In this document: positions 34,452 through 42,238 of the stretch, one piece after another
Layout: every line of letters starts with the position of its first letter
Numbering within the stretch: the stretch's first letter is position 1
From: Variovorax paradoxus
Lineage (GTDB): Bacteria; Pseudomonadota; Gammaproteobacteria; Burkholderiales; Burkholderiaceae_C
Reading direction: 5' to 3'
Assembly (NCBI RefSeq): GCF_030811855.1
Contig: NZ_JAUSRN010000012.1
Location: 1 to 64,000 of the forward strand
Length of the DNA stretch: 64,000 nt
The notes under the pieces: generated by a model
Database searches by the model: none
What the model was told of the DNA's origin: nothing
The model's input: the letters and a program-made list of their open reading frames with translations, nothing else
Position numbers and translations under genes: made by a program

Positions 34452-35105
34452 CTACGCGTACTTCAAGAGAATCCTCGAAAAGGCTGCCGGCGCCAAGCGC
34501 GGAATATCGTGTGCGCAGTCGAGGCGATGCGTATCCCATTCAGGGTCCAGGCGCAGACGCTCGTACAGATCAGTGAACGGACTTCCTTCCCAGCCGAATG
34601 CGGCGATGAGGGCCTTAGTCCGAACGTTGCGCCAATTGCCGGTCAACTTGATCGCCTGCAAGAAAGTGGCGATCGGATGGGGGCGGCATCGGCTGTCGAG
34701 ATGGCCCGGCGGCGCGCAAGTCAAACCATCCGCGAGCGCGCCCGCGATGAACCGCTCCCGATAGTTCGAGGTCGTAAGCGACCAAACCGATGCGCCGTCG
34801 TCCGGCACGTAGGCATCGGCGTAAATGATCGCCTTGATGCGCGATGGCTCCTTGTCCGCCGCGCCGGTGATGACCATGCCTCCATACGAATGACCGACAA
34901 GAATGGCCTGCGTATTGCGCCCGCGAACCGCTAGAACCACCTCGTCGATATGCCGTTCGAGATTGGCTCCATGCGCAGGCTCATCACCCAGCCCTGACAG
35001 AGTGAGCGGCTGAACTTCATGGCCTTCACTTGATAGCGCATGGCTGACGGCATCGAATGCCCAGCCTCCGTGCCAACCACCTGGCACCAAGATGAATCTT
35101 GCCAT
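34452..35105 (-). CDS. Alpha/beta hydrolase
   Basis: 217-aa hydrolase. The oxyanion region is FILVPGGWHGGWAFDAVSHA and the nucleophile elbow is VGHSYGGMVI (Ser near residue 74). A late HDIPRLAP segment could hold the catalytic His (CAHDIP). This short type includes salicylate-esterase-like plant and bacterial esterases (EstC-like). It is convergent with the Bug gene (12-bp gap), so it is not part of the tartrate unit. The substrate is unknown. Confidence 0.85.
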   Translation of the reverse strand: MARFILVPGGWHGGWAFDAVSHALSSEGHEVQPLTLSGLGDEPAHGANLERHIDEVVLAVRGRNTQAILVGHSYGGMVITGAADKEPSRIKAIIYADAYVPDDGASVWSLTTSNYRERFIAGALADGLTCAPPGHLDSRCRPHPIATFLQAIKLTGNWRNVRTKALIAAFGWEGSPFTDLYERLRLDPEWDTHRLDCAHDIPRLAPAAFSRILLKYA

Positions 35106-35247
35106 CCAAGTTTGTCCTCTCTAATGCGGCAACGGAGCAAGCGCTGAGCGGAACCATGATCGTCGTGAAATGGGACGCCTGCGCCAATTTCAGCTTGTGG
35201 CCAACTGTAGCCAATGTAGCGACTGAGGCAACCGAATCGCCCTGAAT

Positions 35248-36168
35248 CTAGCGTTCGCCTGAATGCGCAGGTCCTGGCGCCTTGGAACTCAGATCTGCCT
35301 GTTGCTTCAAATGGGCGAACACGGGCCCCAGGACGCGACGCGATTGGATCGGTGTGAAGAGATGCATCTCGTAGCGCGGAAGAGCCTCGCGTAGTCGCAG
35401 GGGCACGATCTGGCCCTTCGCTGCACTGTCCAGCAGGGCTGGGTGAGGAAGCACGCCGAGCAAGTCGCTGTCGATCATCAGGTGCAGAAGGCTGGCGTAG
35501 TCCGGGCACGAGACGGCTACGCGTGGCGGCCTCATCCGCCGGACGGCGAAGGCTTCATGCAGTACGTCCACGGGCCCGCTCACGCTGGGTCCGACGATGG
35601 CCCAGGACGCTGCTTGCAGTTCTGCCAGCGACTGCGCCTTGACCAAGGGATGAGCGCGATGGGCGTAGGCCTGCGGCGCAAGCTGGTAGAGCGGCTGGGT
35701 GGCCAAGCCGGCGCTAACGTAGCCGCGGGGCTTCGGGGAAATTACAAGGTCGAGTTCGCCAGCTTGCAACCTGACAAGCAGGCGCCCTTCGTCAGCGCTG
35801 GACATGTCGAGGCGCCGACGGGGATGGCCGTGGCACCAGGCAGCGTACAAGGAGGGGCCGCAGACCAAGGCTGCAGATGGGGTCACCCCAACGCGCAGCG
35901 TGTCGCGGTGGTGCGGGCTGGCACTCGTCGCCGAAAGTGCGTCGATCCGCTCGGCGAAATCCATGCTCTTCAGGGCCGCCTGCAACGCCGCCTCGGTGGG
36001 CAGCACGCTGCGCCCGGAGGGCACGAACAGCGGCGCGTCGAACTGTCGCTGGAGCTGCTTTATGCCGTGGCTGATCGCTGGCTGCGACACACCTCCTGCC
36101 CGCGCCGCCGCAGCGAAGCTGCCGTGCTCGATCACCAGCCTGAGGTATTGCAGGTACCGCAGATTCAT
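35248..36168 (-). CDS. LysR family transcriptional regulator
   Basis: 306-aa LysR protein with helix-turn-helix at residues 1-60 (SFAAAARAGGVSQPAISHGI) and effector domain 88-290. It is divergent from the NTF2-like gene at 36260. The 91-bp gap contains CAGCC (36172-36176) inverted as GGCTG (36187-36191) directly before its ATG, a plausible autoregulatory site. Ligand unknown. Confidence 0.88.
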   Translation of the reverse strand: MNLRYLQYLRLVIEHGSFAAAARAGGVSQPAISHGIKQLQRQFDAPLFVPSGRSVLPTEAALQAALKSMDFAERIDALSATSASPHHRDTLRVGVTPSAALVCGPSLYAAWCHGHPRRRLDMSSADEGRLLVRLQAGELDLVISPKPRGYVSAGLATQPLYQLAPQAYAHRAHPLVKAQSLAELQAASWAIVGPSVSGPVDVLHEAFAVRRMRPPRVAVSCPDYASLLHLMIDSDLLGVLPHPALLDSAAKGQIVPLRLREALPRYEMHLFTPIQSRRVLGPVFAHLKQQADLSSKAPGPAHSGER

Positions 36169-36259
36169 AAACAGCCTTTATAGATTGGCTGCCATTCTGA
36201 CTTGTCTGCGGACTCAGTGTCTGGAACTATTCGCTCCTTGGACTGACAAGGAGTCATGA

Positions 36260-36679
36260 ATGAGCCAACTTCAACTGGAAACGGTGCGCACCTACCTGCG
36301 CCTTTTGCATGCGAGCGATACGGCGGGACTGATTTCCACTTTCGAGGACGATGGCGTCGTGCACTCCCCGTTTCTCGGCACCATGAAGGCACGCGACTTC
36401 TTTCCCAAACTGGCACAGGCCTCGAGCCGAAGTGTGATCACGCTGATCGATCTGTTCGCGTCGGCGCAACCCGCGGATGACACGGTCCGCGTGGCGGCCT
36501 ACTTCCGCTACGACTGGACACTCAGCGATGGGAGGCTGGTCGACTTCACCTGTGTAGACGTGTTCGGCTTCCGTCTGGGCAGCGACCGCATCAACAGCAT
36601 GCACATCATCTACGACACGCATCCGCTGCGCGAGCGGGTGGGTGACAAGTACGCGCCAAACCCTGTGCTCAATGCTTGA
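36260..36679 (+). CDS. NTF2/SnoaL-like protein
   Basis: 139-aa single-domain protein with the cone-shaped NTF2 fold: VRTYLRLLHASDTAGLISTF, DDGVVHSPFLGTMKARDFFP, FRYDWTLSDGRLVDFTCVDV and FGFRLGSDRINSMHIIYDT. Members act as small isomerases, hydratases or binding proteins, so no reaction can be assigned. GAGTCATGAATG before the start gives an imperfect ribosome-binding site. It is divergent from the LysR gene and convergent with the DoxX gene. Confidence 0.82.
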   Translation: MSQLQLETVRTYLRLLHASDTAGLISTFEDDGVVHSPFLGTMKARDFFPKLAQASSRSVITLIDLFASAQPADDTVRVAAYFRYDWTLSDGRLVDFTCVDVFGFRLGSDRINSMHIIYDTHPLRERVGDKYAPNPVLNA

Positions 36680-36700
36680 GCCAGCAGCTCGCGGGACGGT

Positions 36701-37186
36701 TCAGCGAACCCCCATCGCCTGGTCGAGCGACAGGCGGCCGCCGCCGCGGCCCACCAGGTACAGCAGCAGCGCAGCCCATGAGAGGTGCGTCGGCCACGCG
36801 TCCGGGTAGACGAAGACCTGGATCACCAGTGTCATGCCCAGGAGCGCGAGCGCCGACAGGCGCGTGAAAAGCCCGAGCACCAGCAGCAGCGGGAACAGGT
36901 GTTCCGAGTAAGCCGCCAGGTGCGCCGCAATCTCGGGCGGCACGAAGGGCAACTTGTATTCGGCGCGGAACAACTCGTAGGCACTGTCGGTGAGTGTCAG
37001 CAAGCCCTCGACCTTGGTGCGGCCCGAGTAGAAGAAGATCGCCGCCACGCCAACGCGCGTGGCCAGTGCCAGCGCGTCATGGCTCACGATGCGTGTGAGC
37101 CGCTCGGCCAGGCCATTCCAGCGCGCGCGAAGGCCATCACTGCTGCTGCTCTCGATGGGCGCGGGGGTCTGAAGGTGGGTGGTCAT
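36701..37186 (-). CDS. DoxX family membrane protein of the bufferin operon
   Basis: 161-aa membrane protein with four hydrophobic segments (ALATRVGVAAIFFYSGRTKV, LFPLLLVLGLFTRLSALALL, LGMTLVIQVFVYP, LSWAALLLYLVG), matching DoxX. DoxX proteins often close bufferin operons (bufD position) and may supply redox or export functions. Its start overlaps the bufC stop by 4 bp (36701-37186 versus 37183-37971), so it is translationally coupled. It is the last gene in bufA-bufB-bufC-doxX. Confidence 0.85.
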   Translation of the reverse strand: MTTHLQTPAPIESSSSDGLRARWNGLAERLTRIVSHDALALATRVGVAAIFFYSGRTKVEGLLTLTDSAYELFRAEYKLPFVPPEIAAHLAAYSEHLFPLLLVLGLFTRLSALALLGMTLVIQVFVYPDAWPTHLSWAALLLYLVGRGGGRLSLDQAMGVR

Positions 37187-37971
37187 GGTGCTCTTTCGTT
37201 AATCGCGGACGAGGCGGATGTGTCGGTGAAGGCGCCGGCGCGCAGCAGGCTTGCAAAGACGGCCGAGATGTCCGCCTCGGGGTCGGCCGCCAGCGCGTGT
37301 TCCGCCGCGTCGGCAAGGCTCGACCCGCCTGCACACGCGTCGAGAAAGGCGCAGCCGGCCCGAGTGATCTCGTGCCAGTTGACTTTGTCATGCGGCCGCG
37401 TCAGCAATGCGCCCTCGCCCCGCCAGTTCAGCTCTTCGTCCAAGTCAGCCTGCCGGCGATTGCGCTCCCAGATGCTGTAGACCGGCTGCGCATCGAACCA
37501 GGCCCAGCGCGCAGCTGGATGCGGCGCGAGTGCCAGTCCGGCAATCTGGTCGGGGGGGTGCTGTGCGATCCATGCGACGTCGGCAGCCGGTGCATCCGAT
37601 GCGGCATGGGCTTCGCGCCAGAGGATGTCGAGTTGCGCGACGCCGGGCAGGTAGACGAGTTCCGCGGCCGGTTCGAAGCCGCGTAAAAAATCGGGAAAGC
37701 CGCCGCCGTAGTGCAGCAGGCGCCCGTCGCGCGGTACATCGGCGGCCACGTAGAGTGCGGCGGCAGCGCGAAACCACTCCTCGCCCACCAGCTGCGCCAC
37801 CGTCGGAAAGTTGGCCTGCAATGCATCGATGCAAGCCTTCATCACGGTATTGCGATATACCGCGAAAGCCGGCTGCGCGGCGAGTGCCCGCACCGCCGGA
37901 TGTATGGCTTGAGACGGATCGAACAAGGCCACTGCAAACGCTTGCTGGAAGGCGCCGTGCGGCGTGTTCAT
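37183..37971 (-). CDS. bufC: BufC/HvfC-family protein (DUF2063), MNIO partner
   Basis: 262-aa protein. The N-terminal domain (residues 5-95) is the DUF2063 putative DNA-binding-like fold with FQQAFAVALFDP, AFAVYRNTVMKACIDALQAN, FPTVAQLVGEEWFRAAAALY. Residues 100-260 are the C-terminal part that in bufferin systems recognises the precursor and assists the MNIO enzyme. The start overlaps the bufB stop (ATGA). Symbol follows the bufferin nomenclature; older names are HvfC or DUF2063. Confidence 0.85.
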   Translation of the reverse strand: MNTPHGAFQQAFAVALFDPSQAIHPAVRALAAQPAFAVYRNTVMKACIDALQANFPTVAQLVGEEWFRAAAALYVAADVPRDGRLLHYGGGFPDFLRGFEPAAELVYLPGVAQLDILWREAHAASDAPAADVAWIAQHPPDQIAGLALAPHPAARWAWFDAQPVYSIWERNRRQADLDEELNWRGEGALLTRPHDKVNWHEITRAGCAFLDACAGGSSLADAAEHALAADPEADISAVFASLLRAGAFTDTSASSAINERAP

Positions 37972-38810
37972 GCCGTGGCCTCCTGCGATGCACGCTGCAG
38001 TTCTGCGGCGGCGCATTCCTGTTCGGCCATGAGTTCTTCGAACGCCGGCACGTTGCCGTCACGCTCGATGAGCGAGGGGCGGGCACCGGCACGTTCGATG
38101 AAACGCCGGTACAGCTGCCAGACCTCCGGCGCAATGGGCGCGTCGTGGGAATCGATCAGCAAGGCATCGCCCAGCGTAGGGTCGGCCGTGTGGCCCGCGA
38201 GATGGATCTCGCCGACAAGCGCCTGCGGAAAACGATCGATCCAGTCCGCGGCGGAAAAACCGAGGTTGCGTGCGGACACATACACGTTGTTGATGTCGAG
38301 CAGCAGCTTGCAGTCGGTGCGCCGCGACAGCTCGGCGAGAAAATCGATCTCGTCCCATTCGTGGCCGTCGATGTGCAGGTAGTGCGATGGGTTCTCGATG
38401 GCGATCTCGGTGCCCAGCGCGTCCTGCGCGCGCGCAATGTTGGAGGCGATGCGGTGCAGCGCTGCGGTGGTGCGCTGAAACGGCAGAAGATCGGGAAAGT
38501 ACTGGCCGTTCCACGTCGACCACGCCAAGTGCTCCGAGATCAAGGCGGGCTGGATACGCCGGACAAGTTCAGCCAGCCGCTCAAGATGCGCGGCGTCGGG
38601 TTCCGCTTCTCCCGCGAGCGAGAGCGAGACGCCATGCAGCGACACCGGATGGCGCGAGCGGATCGCTTCGAGCCATCCGATGCGAGGCCCGCCCGCCACC
38701 ATGTAGTTTTCGGGGTGCACCTCGAACCAGAGGCCCTCGGCGCGCGCGCCGAGCGCGGCCTCGTAGTGCTCCGGCTTGAGGCCGACGCCGGCCGCAAGAG
38801 TGCGAGACAT
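37968..38810 (-). CDS. bufB: BufB, multinuclear non-heme iron oxidase (MNIO, DUF692)
   Basis: 280-aa TIM-barrel enzyme that modifies cysteines of the BufA precursor (thiooxazole-type groups in characterised bufferins). Iron-ligand segments are visible: HPENYM (residue 32 on), SLHGVSLSLAG with H59, ISEHLAWS with H94, AIENPSHYL with E139, LLLDINNVYVSA with D172, EIHLAGH (H203, H207) and IDSHDAP (H222). ATG 38810 is 25 bp after the bufA stop. Length is typical of DUF692. Confidence 0.9.
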   Translation of the reverse strand: MSRTLAAGVGLKPEHYEAALGARAEGLWFEVHPENYMVAGGPRIGWLEAIRSRHPVSLHGVSLSLAGEAEPDAAHLERLAELVRRIQPALISEHLAWSTWNGQYFPDLLPFQRTTAALHRIASNIARAQDALGTEIAIENPSHYLHIDGHEWDEIDFLAELSRRTDCKLLLDINNVYVSARNLGFSAADWIDRFPQALVGEIHLAGHTADPTLGDALLIDSHDAPIAPEVWQLYRRFIERAGARPSLIERDGNVPAFEELMAEQECAAAELQRASQEATA

Positions 38811-38835
38811 GGCGGCTTGCGCAGTGCGTCGTCGA

Positions 38836-39123
38836 TCAGGACTTGATCGGTGCCAGCGAGCCCATGCCCTTGGGCGTCTTGATCGTGGTGCAGGTGCCGG
38901 CCGGCACGTTCTTCCAGGCGTTGCCTTGGTAGTCGACCTTGGAGGTGCCCGCACAGGTGGTGCCGGGGCCGGCGGCGCAGTCGTTCTTGCCGGCCATCGA
39001 GACGCCGTAGCACTTTTCCATCGTGGCCATCTTGTCGGCCATGGGTTTGTCTTGCGCCATGGCGGAGCCGGCGGCAAGGGCACCCAGCGCAAGGGCGGTG
39101 ATCGCGAAAGAACGATTGATCAT
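38836..39123 (-). CDS. bufA: BufA bufferin precursor (DUF2282)
   Basis: 95-aa precursor with a long Sec signal (residues 1-23, ending SAMA-QD). The mature part carries four cysteines, C38, C49, C57 and C78, in the pattern EKCYGVSMAGKNDC, TTCAGT and GTCTTIK, matching BufA1-type bufferins. After modification by BufB/BufC the peptide is exported and binds copper (established for Caulobacter). Start at ATG 39123 gives the normal signal peptide. It is the first gene of the operon, 62 bp downstream of the promoter at 39185-39210. Confidence 0.88.
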   Translation of the reverse strand: MINRSFAITALALGALAAGSAMAQDKPMADKMATMEKCYGVSMAGKNDCAAGPGTTCAGTSKVDYQGNAWKNVPAGTCTTIKTPKGMGSLAPIKS

Positions 39124-39184
39124 GGATGAACTCCGAAGATTGATTGAGATTGCAACCACGCCCTAATGCGCGGTCACTTGCTAG

Positions 39185-39210
39185 TTCGCAAGCTGCGCTG
39201 CCGGGGTTAC
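39185..39210 (-). promoter_or_regulatory. ECF-sigma-type promoter for the bufferin operon
   Basis: On the minus strand the sequence is GTAACC (39210-39205), a 16-bp spacer, then CGAA (39188-39185). This exactly fits the GTAACC-N16-CGAA motif I recall for the SigF regulon of Caulobacter, which includes bufferin genes and responds to metal stress. The expected start of transcription is near 39178, leaving a leader of about 55 nt before bufA. No sigma or anti-sigma gene is present in this window. Confidence 0.75.
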
Positions 39211-39328
39211 AGCGCCGCGCACGATCGGCCAGATTTTTTTGCCGCCAGCCATGGCTTGCTCATCCACGTGCCACGGATCATTGGAACGATGAGCAGGTTC
39301 AGAAAAAACGGTACCGTCGCACCCGCGC

Positions 39329-40219
39329 TCACCCGCCGGCAATGGGACGAACCGGCAGCGCATTCAGCGGAATGCGCAGGTAGCACACGCCGTTGTCATC
39401 CGCAGGCGGCAGCCGGCCGGCGCGCACGTTCACCTGAATCGACGGCAGGATGAGCGTTGGCACATCGAGCGTGGCGTCGCGCGCGAGGCGCATGGCCACG
39501 AACTCGTCCGCGGTGATGCCGTCGTGCACATGGATGTTGCGCGCGCGCTGCTCCGCCACCGTGGTCTGCCACTTGGCGCGCCGCGACGCGGGCGGGTAGT
39601 CGTGGCAGACATACATCGGCGTCTCGGGCGGCAGATCGAGCAGCCTTCGCATCGATGCATACAGCTGATAAGCATCGCCCCCGGGAAAGTCGGCCCGTGC
39701 GCTGCCCAGGTCCGGCATGAAGAGCGTGTCGCCGACGAACGCCGCGCCGCCGATCAGATACGCCATGTCGGCGGGCGTGTGTCCCGGCACGAGGATGGCC
39801 GTGGCTTCGATCGCTCCGATGCGGAAGGTCTCGCCGTCTTTGAACAGATGGTCGAACTGGCTGCCGTCCGGCAGGAAGCTGCGCTCCAGGTTGTAGAGCT
39901 TCTTGAAGGTGGCCTGCACCATGCGGATGTTCTCGCCAATGGCGATGCGCCCGCCGACCCGCGATTGAAGGTAGCCGGCCGCCGATAGGTGATCGGCATG
40001 CGCATGGGTTTCCAGGATCCATTCGACCTGCAGCCCATGCTCCGCCACGCAGGCCAGCACCCGGTCGGCGCACGCGGTGCCGGTGTGGCCCGACTTGAAG
40101 TCGTAGTCGAGCACCGGATCGATCACGGCGGCTTGCAAGGTGGCCGGGTCCCATGCGAGGTAGGACACGGTTCCGGTCTTGGGGTCGAAGAAGGCCTGGA
40201 CGGAGGCGGTCGTGTTCAT
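39329..40219 (-). CDS. blh: Metallo-beta-lactamase-fold persulfide dioxygenase (Blh)
   Basis: 296-aa hydrolase-fold enzyme that oxidises glutathione persulfide to sulfite. Metal-ligand motifs: ETHAHADHLSAAG (HxHxDH), the downstream VPGHTPADMAYL and FVGDTLFMPDLGSARADFPGG. The CHDYPP segment holds a further His. This is the Blh (beta-lactamase-like hydrolase) group regulated by BigR. It is divergent from bigR across a 100-bp AT-rich gap. Fusion with rhodanese, seen in some members, is absent. Confidence 0.9.
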   Translation of the reverse strand: MNTTASVQAFFDPKTGTVSYLAWDPATLQAAVIDPVLDYDFKSGHTGTACADRVLACVAEHGLQVEWILETHAHADHLSAAGYLQSRVGGRIAIGENIRMVQATFKKLYNLERSFLPDGSQFDHLFKDGETFRIGAIEATAILVPGHTPADMAYLIGGAAFVGDTLFMPDLGSARADFPGGDAYQLYASMRRLLDLPPETPMYVCHDYPPASRRAKWQTTVAEQRARNIHVHDGITADEFVAMRLARDATLDVPTLILPSIQVNVRAGRLPPADDNGVCYLRIPLNALPVRPIAGG

Positions 40220-40261
40220 TGGGCACCTCGCGGTTCGATCGGTCGATTTGATCGATGGGAA

Positions 40262-40288
40262 AATATTCTATATATTCATATAATGTTG
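40262..40288. promoter_or_regulatory. AT-rich BigR operator region
   Basis: The gap between blh and bigR contains ATATTCTATATATTCATAT, a run of overlapping imperfect inverted ATAT/ATTC elements that stands out from the GC-rich surroundings. BigR in Xylella and Agrobacterium binds similar AT-rich palindromes between its divergent targets. The exact borders are not certain. Confidence 0.6.
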
Positions 40289-40319
40289 TCAACGCTCTGA
40301 TGAATGGGACGACCGACCG

Positions 40320-40664
40320 ATGCCTGCCGTGCAAGCCATGAAATCGCCGCACCCCGTCTTCGATGCCGAGGTGCTGCGCGGCGCCGCCTCGCGTGCGGTC
40401 GGCGTGATGAAGGTGCTGGCCAATGAAGACCGCATGCTGCTGCTGTGCCAGCTTTCGCAAGGCGAGATGTGCGTGAGCGAACTCGAAGCGCAGCTCGACA
40501 TCCGCCAGCCGACGCTGTCCCAGCAGCTCGGCGTGCTGCGCAATGAAGGCGTGGTCACCACGCGCCGGCAAGGCAAGAACATCTTCTATGCCGTGGCCGA
40601 TCCGGCACTGCTCGAGATCCTCGCCCTGCTTTACCGCATCTACTGCCCGAAGGAAGAACAATGA
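40320..40664 (+). CDS. bigR: ArsR-family persulfide-responsive repressor BigR
   Basis: 114-aa winged-helix repressor. The HTH is MCVSELEAQLDIRQPTLSQQ (50-69) with wing RRQGKNIFYAVAD. Cys43 and Cys109 are at the two positions that form the disulfide or polysulfide switch in BigR/SqrR; a third Cys51 is extra. Sulfide or persulfide should release it from the AT-rich operator and induce blh and the YeeE/YedE genes. Its stop overlaps the next start by 4 bp. Confidence 0.9.
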   Translation: MPAVQAMKSPHPVFDAEVLRGAASRAVGVMKVLANEDRMLLLCQLSQGEMCVSELEAQLDIRQPTLSQQLGVLRNEGVVTTRRQGKNIFYAVADPALLEILALLYRIYCPKEEQ

Positions 40665-41095
40665 CCATCGATTGGCCTTCATTCACCCCATGGGCCGCAC
40701 TCGCGGGCGGCGTGCTCGTCGGCGCAGCCACCGCCATGTTCCTGCTGCTCAATGGCCGCATCGCCGGCATCAGCGGCATCGTCGGCGGACTGCTTCGGGT
40801 CGTCACCGGTGACGTGGCGTGGCGCGTGGCGTTCATTGCCGGCCTCGTCGTCGCGCCGATGGTCTACGCCCTTTATACGGACTGGCCGAGGCCGCAGATC
40901 GAAGCCGGCTATGGCACGCTGGTGTTGGCCGGTCTACTGGTCGGCGTGGGCACCCGCTACGCAGCGGGATGCACGAGCGGCCACGGCGTCTGCGGCCTGT
41001 CGCGCCTGTCGCCGCGCTCCTTCGCGGCAACCGCGGTCTTCATGGGGGCCGGTTTCCTGACCGTGTTCCTGATGCGCCATCTGCTGAGCCTGTGA
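40661..41095 (+). CDS. YeeE/YedE family sulfur transporter component (PmpA-like)
   Basis: 144-aa membrane protein with four hydrophobic segments and the YeeE/YedE motif YAAGCTSGHGVCGLSRLSPRS, whose Cys residues pass reduced sulfur such as thiosulfate or sulfane sulfur. It overlaps bigR by 4 bp and is followed by a second half-size YeeE/YedE gene (12-bp gap). Two half-size proteins (PmpA/PmpB) are typical of BigR operons and together equal one full-length TsuA-like channel. Confidence 0.9.
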   Translation: MTIDWPSFTPWAALAGGVLVGAATAMFLLLNGRIAGISGIVGGLLRVVTGDVAWRVAFIAGLVVAPMVYALYTDWPRPQIEAGYGTLVLAGLLVGVGTRYAAGCTSGHGVCGLSRLSPRSFAATAVFMGAGFLTVFLMRHLLSL

Positions 41096-41106
41096 GGAAC
41101 ACTGCC

Positions 41107-41587
41107 ATGGCCTTCTTCACATCATTTCTCGCGGGCCTGGTGTTCGGCCTGGGCCTGATCGTTTCCGGCATGGCCAATCCCGCCAAGGTGCTGGGCTTCC
41201 TGGACCTTGGTGGGCGATGGGACCCGTCGCTTGCTTTCGTGATGGCCGGTGCGATCGCTGTCGGAGCGGTTGCGTTTGCAGTGGCTAGGAGGCGCACGCG
41301 GTCGCTGCTCGGCGCGGCCATGCGGCTGCCCAGCCTGCAGTCGATCGATCGGCGCCTCATCGTTGGCAGCGTCGTGTTCGGCATCGGCTGGGGCATCGCG
41401 GGCTTCTGTCCGGGTCCGGCCTTGGTGGCAGTCGGCATGGGACAAGCGAAGGCGCTGGTGTTCGTGATCGCGATGCTGGCCGGCATGGGGCATCTTCGAA
41501 TGGCTCGAGGGGCGCAAGGAAGTGAAGCACCCCCAGCGAAGGAAACGTTCGAAGGCGGATGGACGCCGGGGACCCGTGCCGCGTTAA
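41107..41587 (+). CDS. YeeE/YedE family protein (PmpB-like), frameshifted near the C-terminus
   Basis: The second half-size transporter subunit. The core is intact: FGLGLIVSGMANPAKVLGFL, a middle membrane segment, and GWGIAGFCPGPALVAVGMGQ with the conserved Cys. After VIAMLAGMG the frame is shifted: a run of four G at 41487-41490 replaces an expected three. Restoring the frame gives IFEWLEGRKEVKHP and a stop at 41585-41587, the expected family end. Unshifted, the frame continues to 42132 through the next gene with non-membrane, low-complexity text. A sequencing error or a real mutation is possible; membrane segments are unaffected. Confidence 0.75.
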
Positions 41588-41620
41588 TTGATTCCGTCCT
41601 CTCTTCAACAGGAGAATGTC

Positions 41621-42232
41621 ATGCGCTCAACAACACTTCGCAACCTGCTCCTTCCACTCGCACTTGCCGGCGCTACAGCGTTTGCCGCAGATACCAACCC
41701 AGTGCCTGGGCAGCTGAGCCCGCCCTCGCAAGCGGGGCGCGGAACGATGAACGCGGCCGGAAAAGCTTCGCAGGACGCAGCCAGCGCCGGAAAGAAAGCG
41801 GTCGATGCCGCCGAAGCAGCGGCAGAGAATGGCAAGGCAAACGCCGGCAAGATCTCGCAAGCCCTGGCGGAAGGTATTCGCCGCGCTGCGCGCAAAGCGG
41901 CCGAGGCTGCCAACCGGTTCCAGGAGAAGGCAGGCGCCTCGTCCGCCAAGGCCACAGGCAGCACCCGCGAAACTGCGCGTGGCGTCGAGGAAGAAAGCAG
42001 GAAGGCCTCGGCCGCCGCCAGGGAGGCGCTCGATCGGGCCGAAGAGTCGGTCAAACGTTCCATGCAGGCCAGCAAGGAAGAAGCGGAAAAAGCAGCCCAG
42101 GCCACGCGCGAAGCGCTGGACAAGGCCGCTGAAGCCATGCGCAATGCGGCGCGCGCGGCGGCCGATGCGGCGGAACAGTCAGCCCAGGCCGTCAAGCGGG
42201 CCGCACGCCCCGCAGGCGCGGAAAAGCCGTAG
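41621..42232 (+). CDS. Exported Ala-rich amphipathic helical protein
   Basis: 203-aa protein. A signal peptide (residues 1-22, ending TAFA-AD) precedes an almost uninterrupted Ala/Lys/Glu helix (residues 45-195) with loosely repeated 11-residue units such as AGKKAVDAAEA, AARKAAEAANR, AREALDRAEES, TREALDKAAEA. This pattern resembles LEA-type or apolipoprotein-like amphipathic helices, which act in desiccation or membrane protection. AGGAGAATGTC provides the ribosome-binding site for ATG 41621. It lies 34 bp after the YeeE gene and 6 bp before the convergent Crp/Fnr gene end. No function is assigned. Confidence 0.75.
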   Translation: MRSTTLRNLLLPLALAGATAFAADTNPVPGQLSPPSQAGRGTMNAAGKASQDAASAGKKAVDAAEAAAENGKANAGKISQALAEGIRRAARKAAEAANRFQEKAGASSAKATGSTRETARGVEEESRKASAAAREALDRAEESVKRSMQASKEEAEKAAQATREALDKAAEAMRNAARAAADAAEQSAQAVKRAARPAGAEKP

Positions 42233-42238
42233 CGGCGG

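Noticed and set aside
41588..42132. C-terminal extension of the YeeE gene to 42132
   Set aside because: The text is Arg/Gly-rich and not membrane-like; it overlaps the well-supported Ala-rich protein gene in another frame. A frameshift explains it better.
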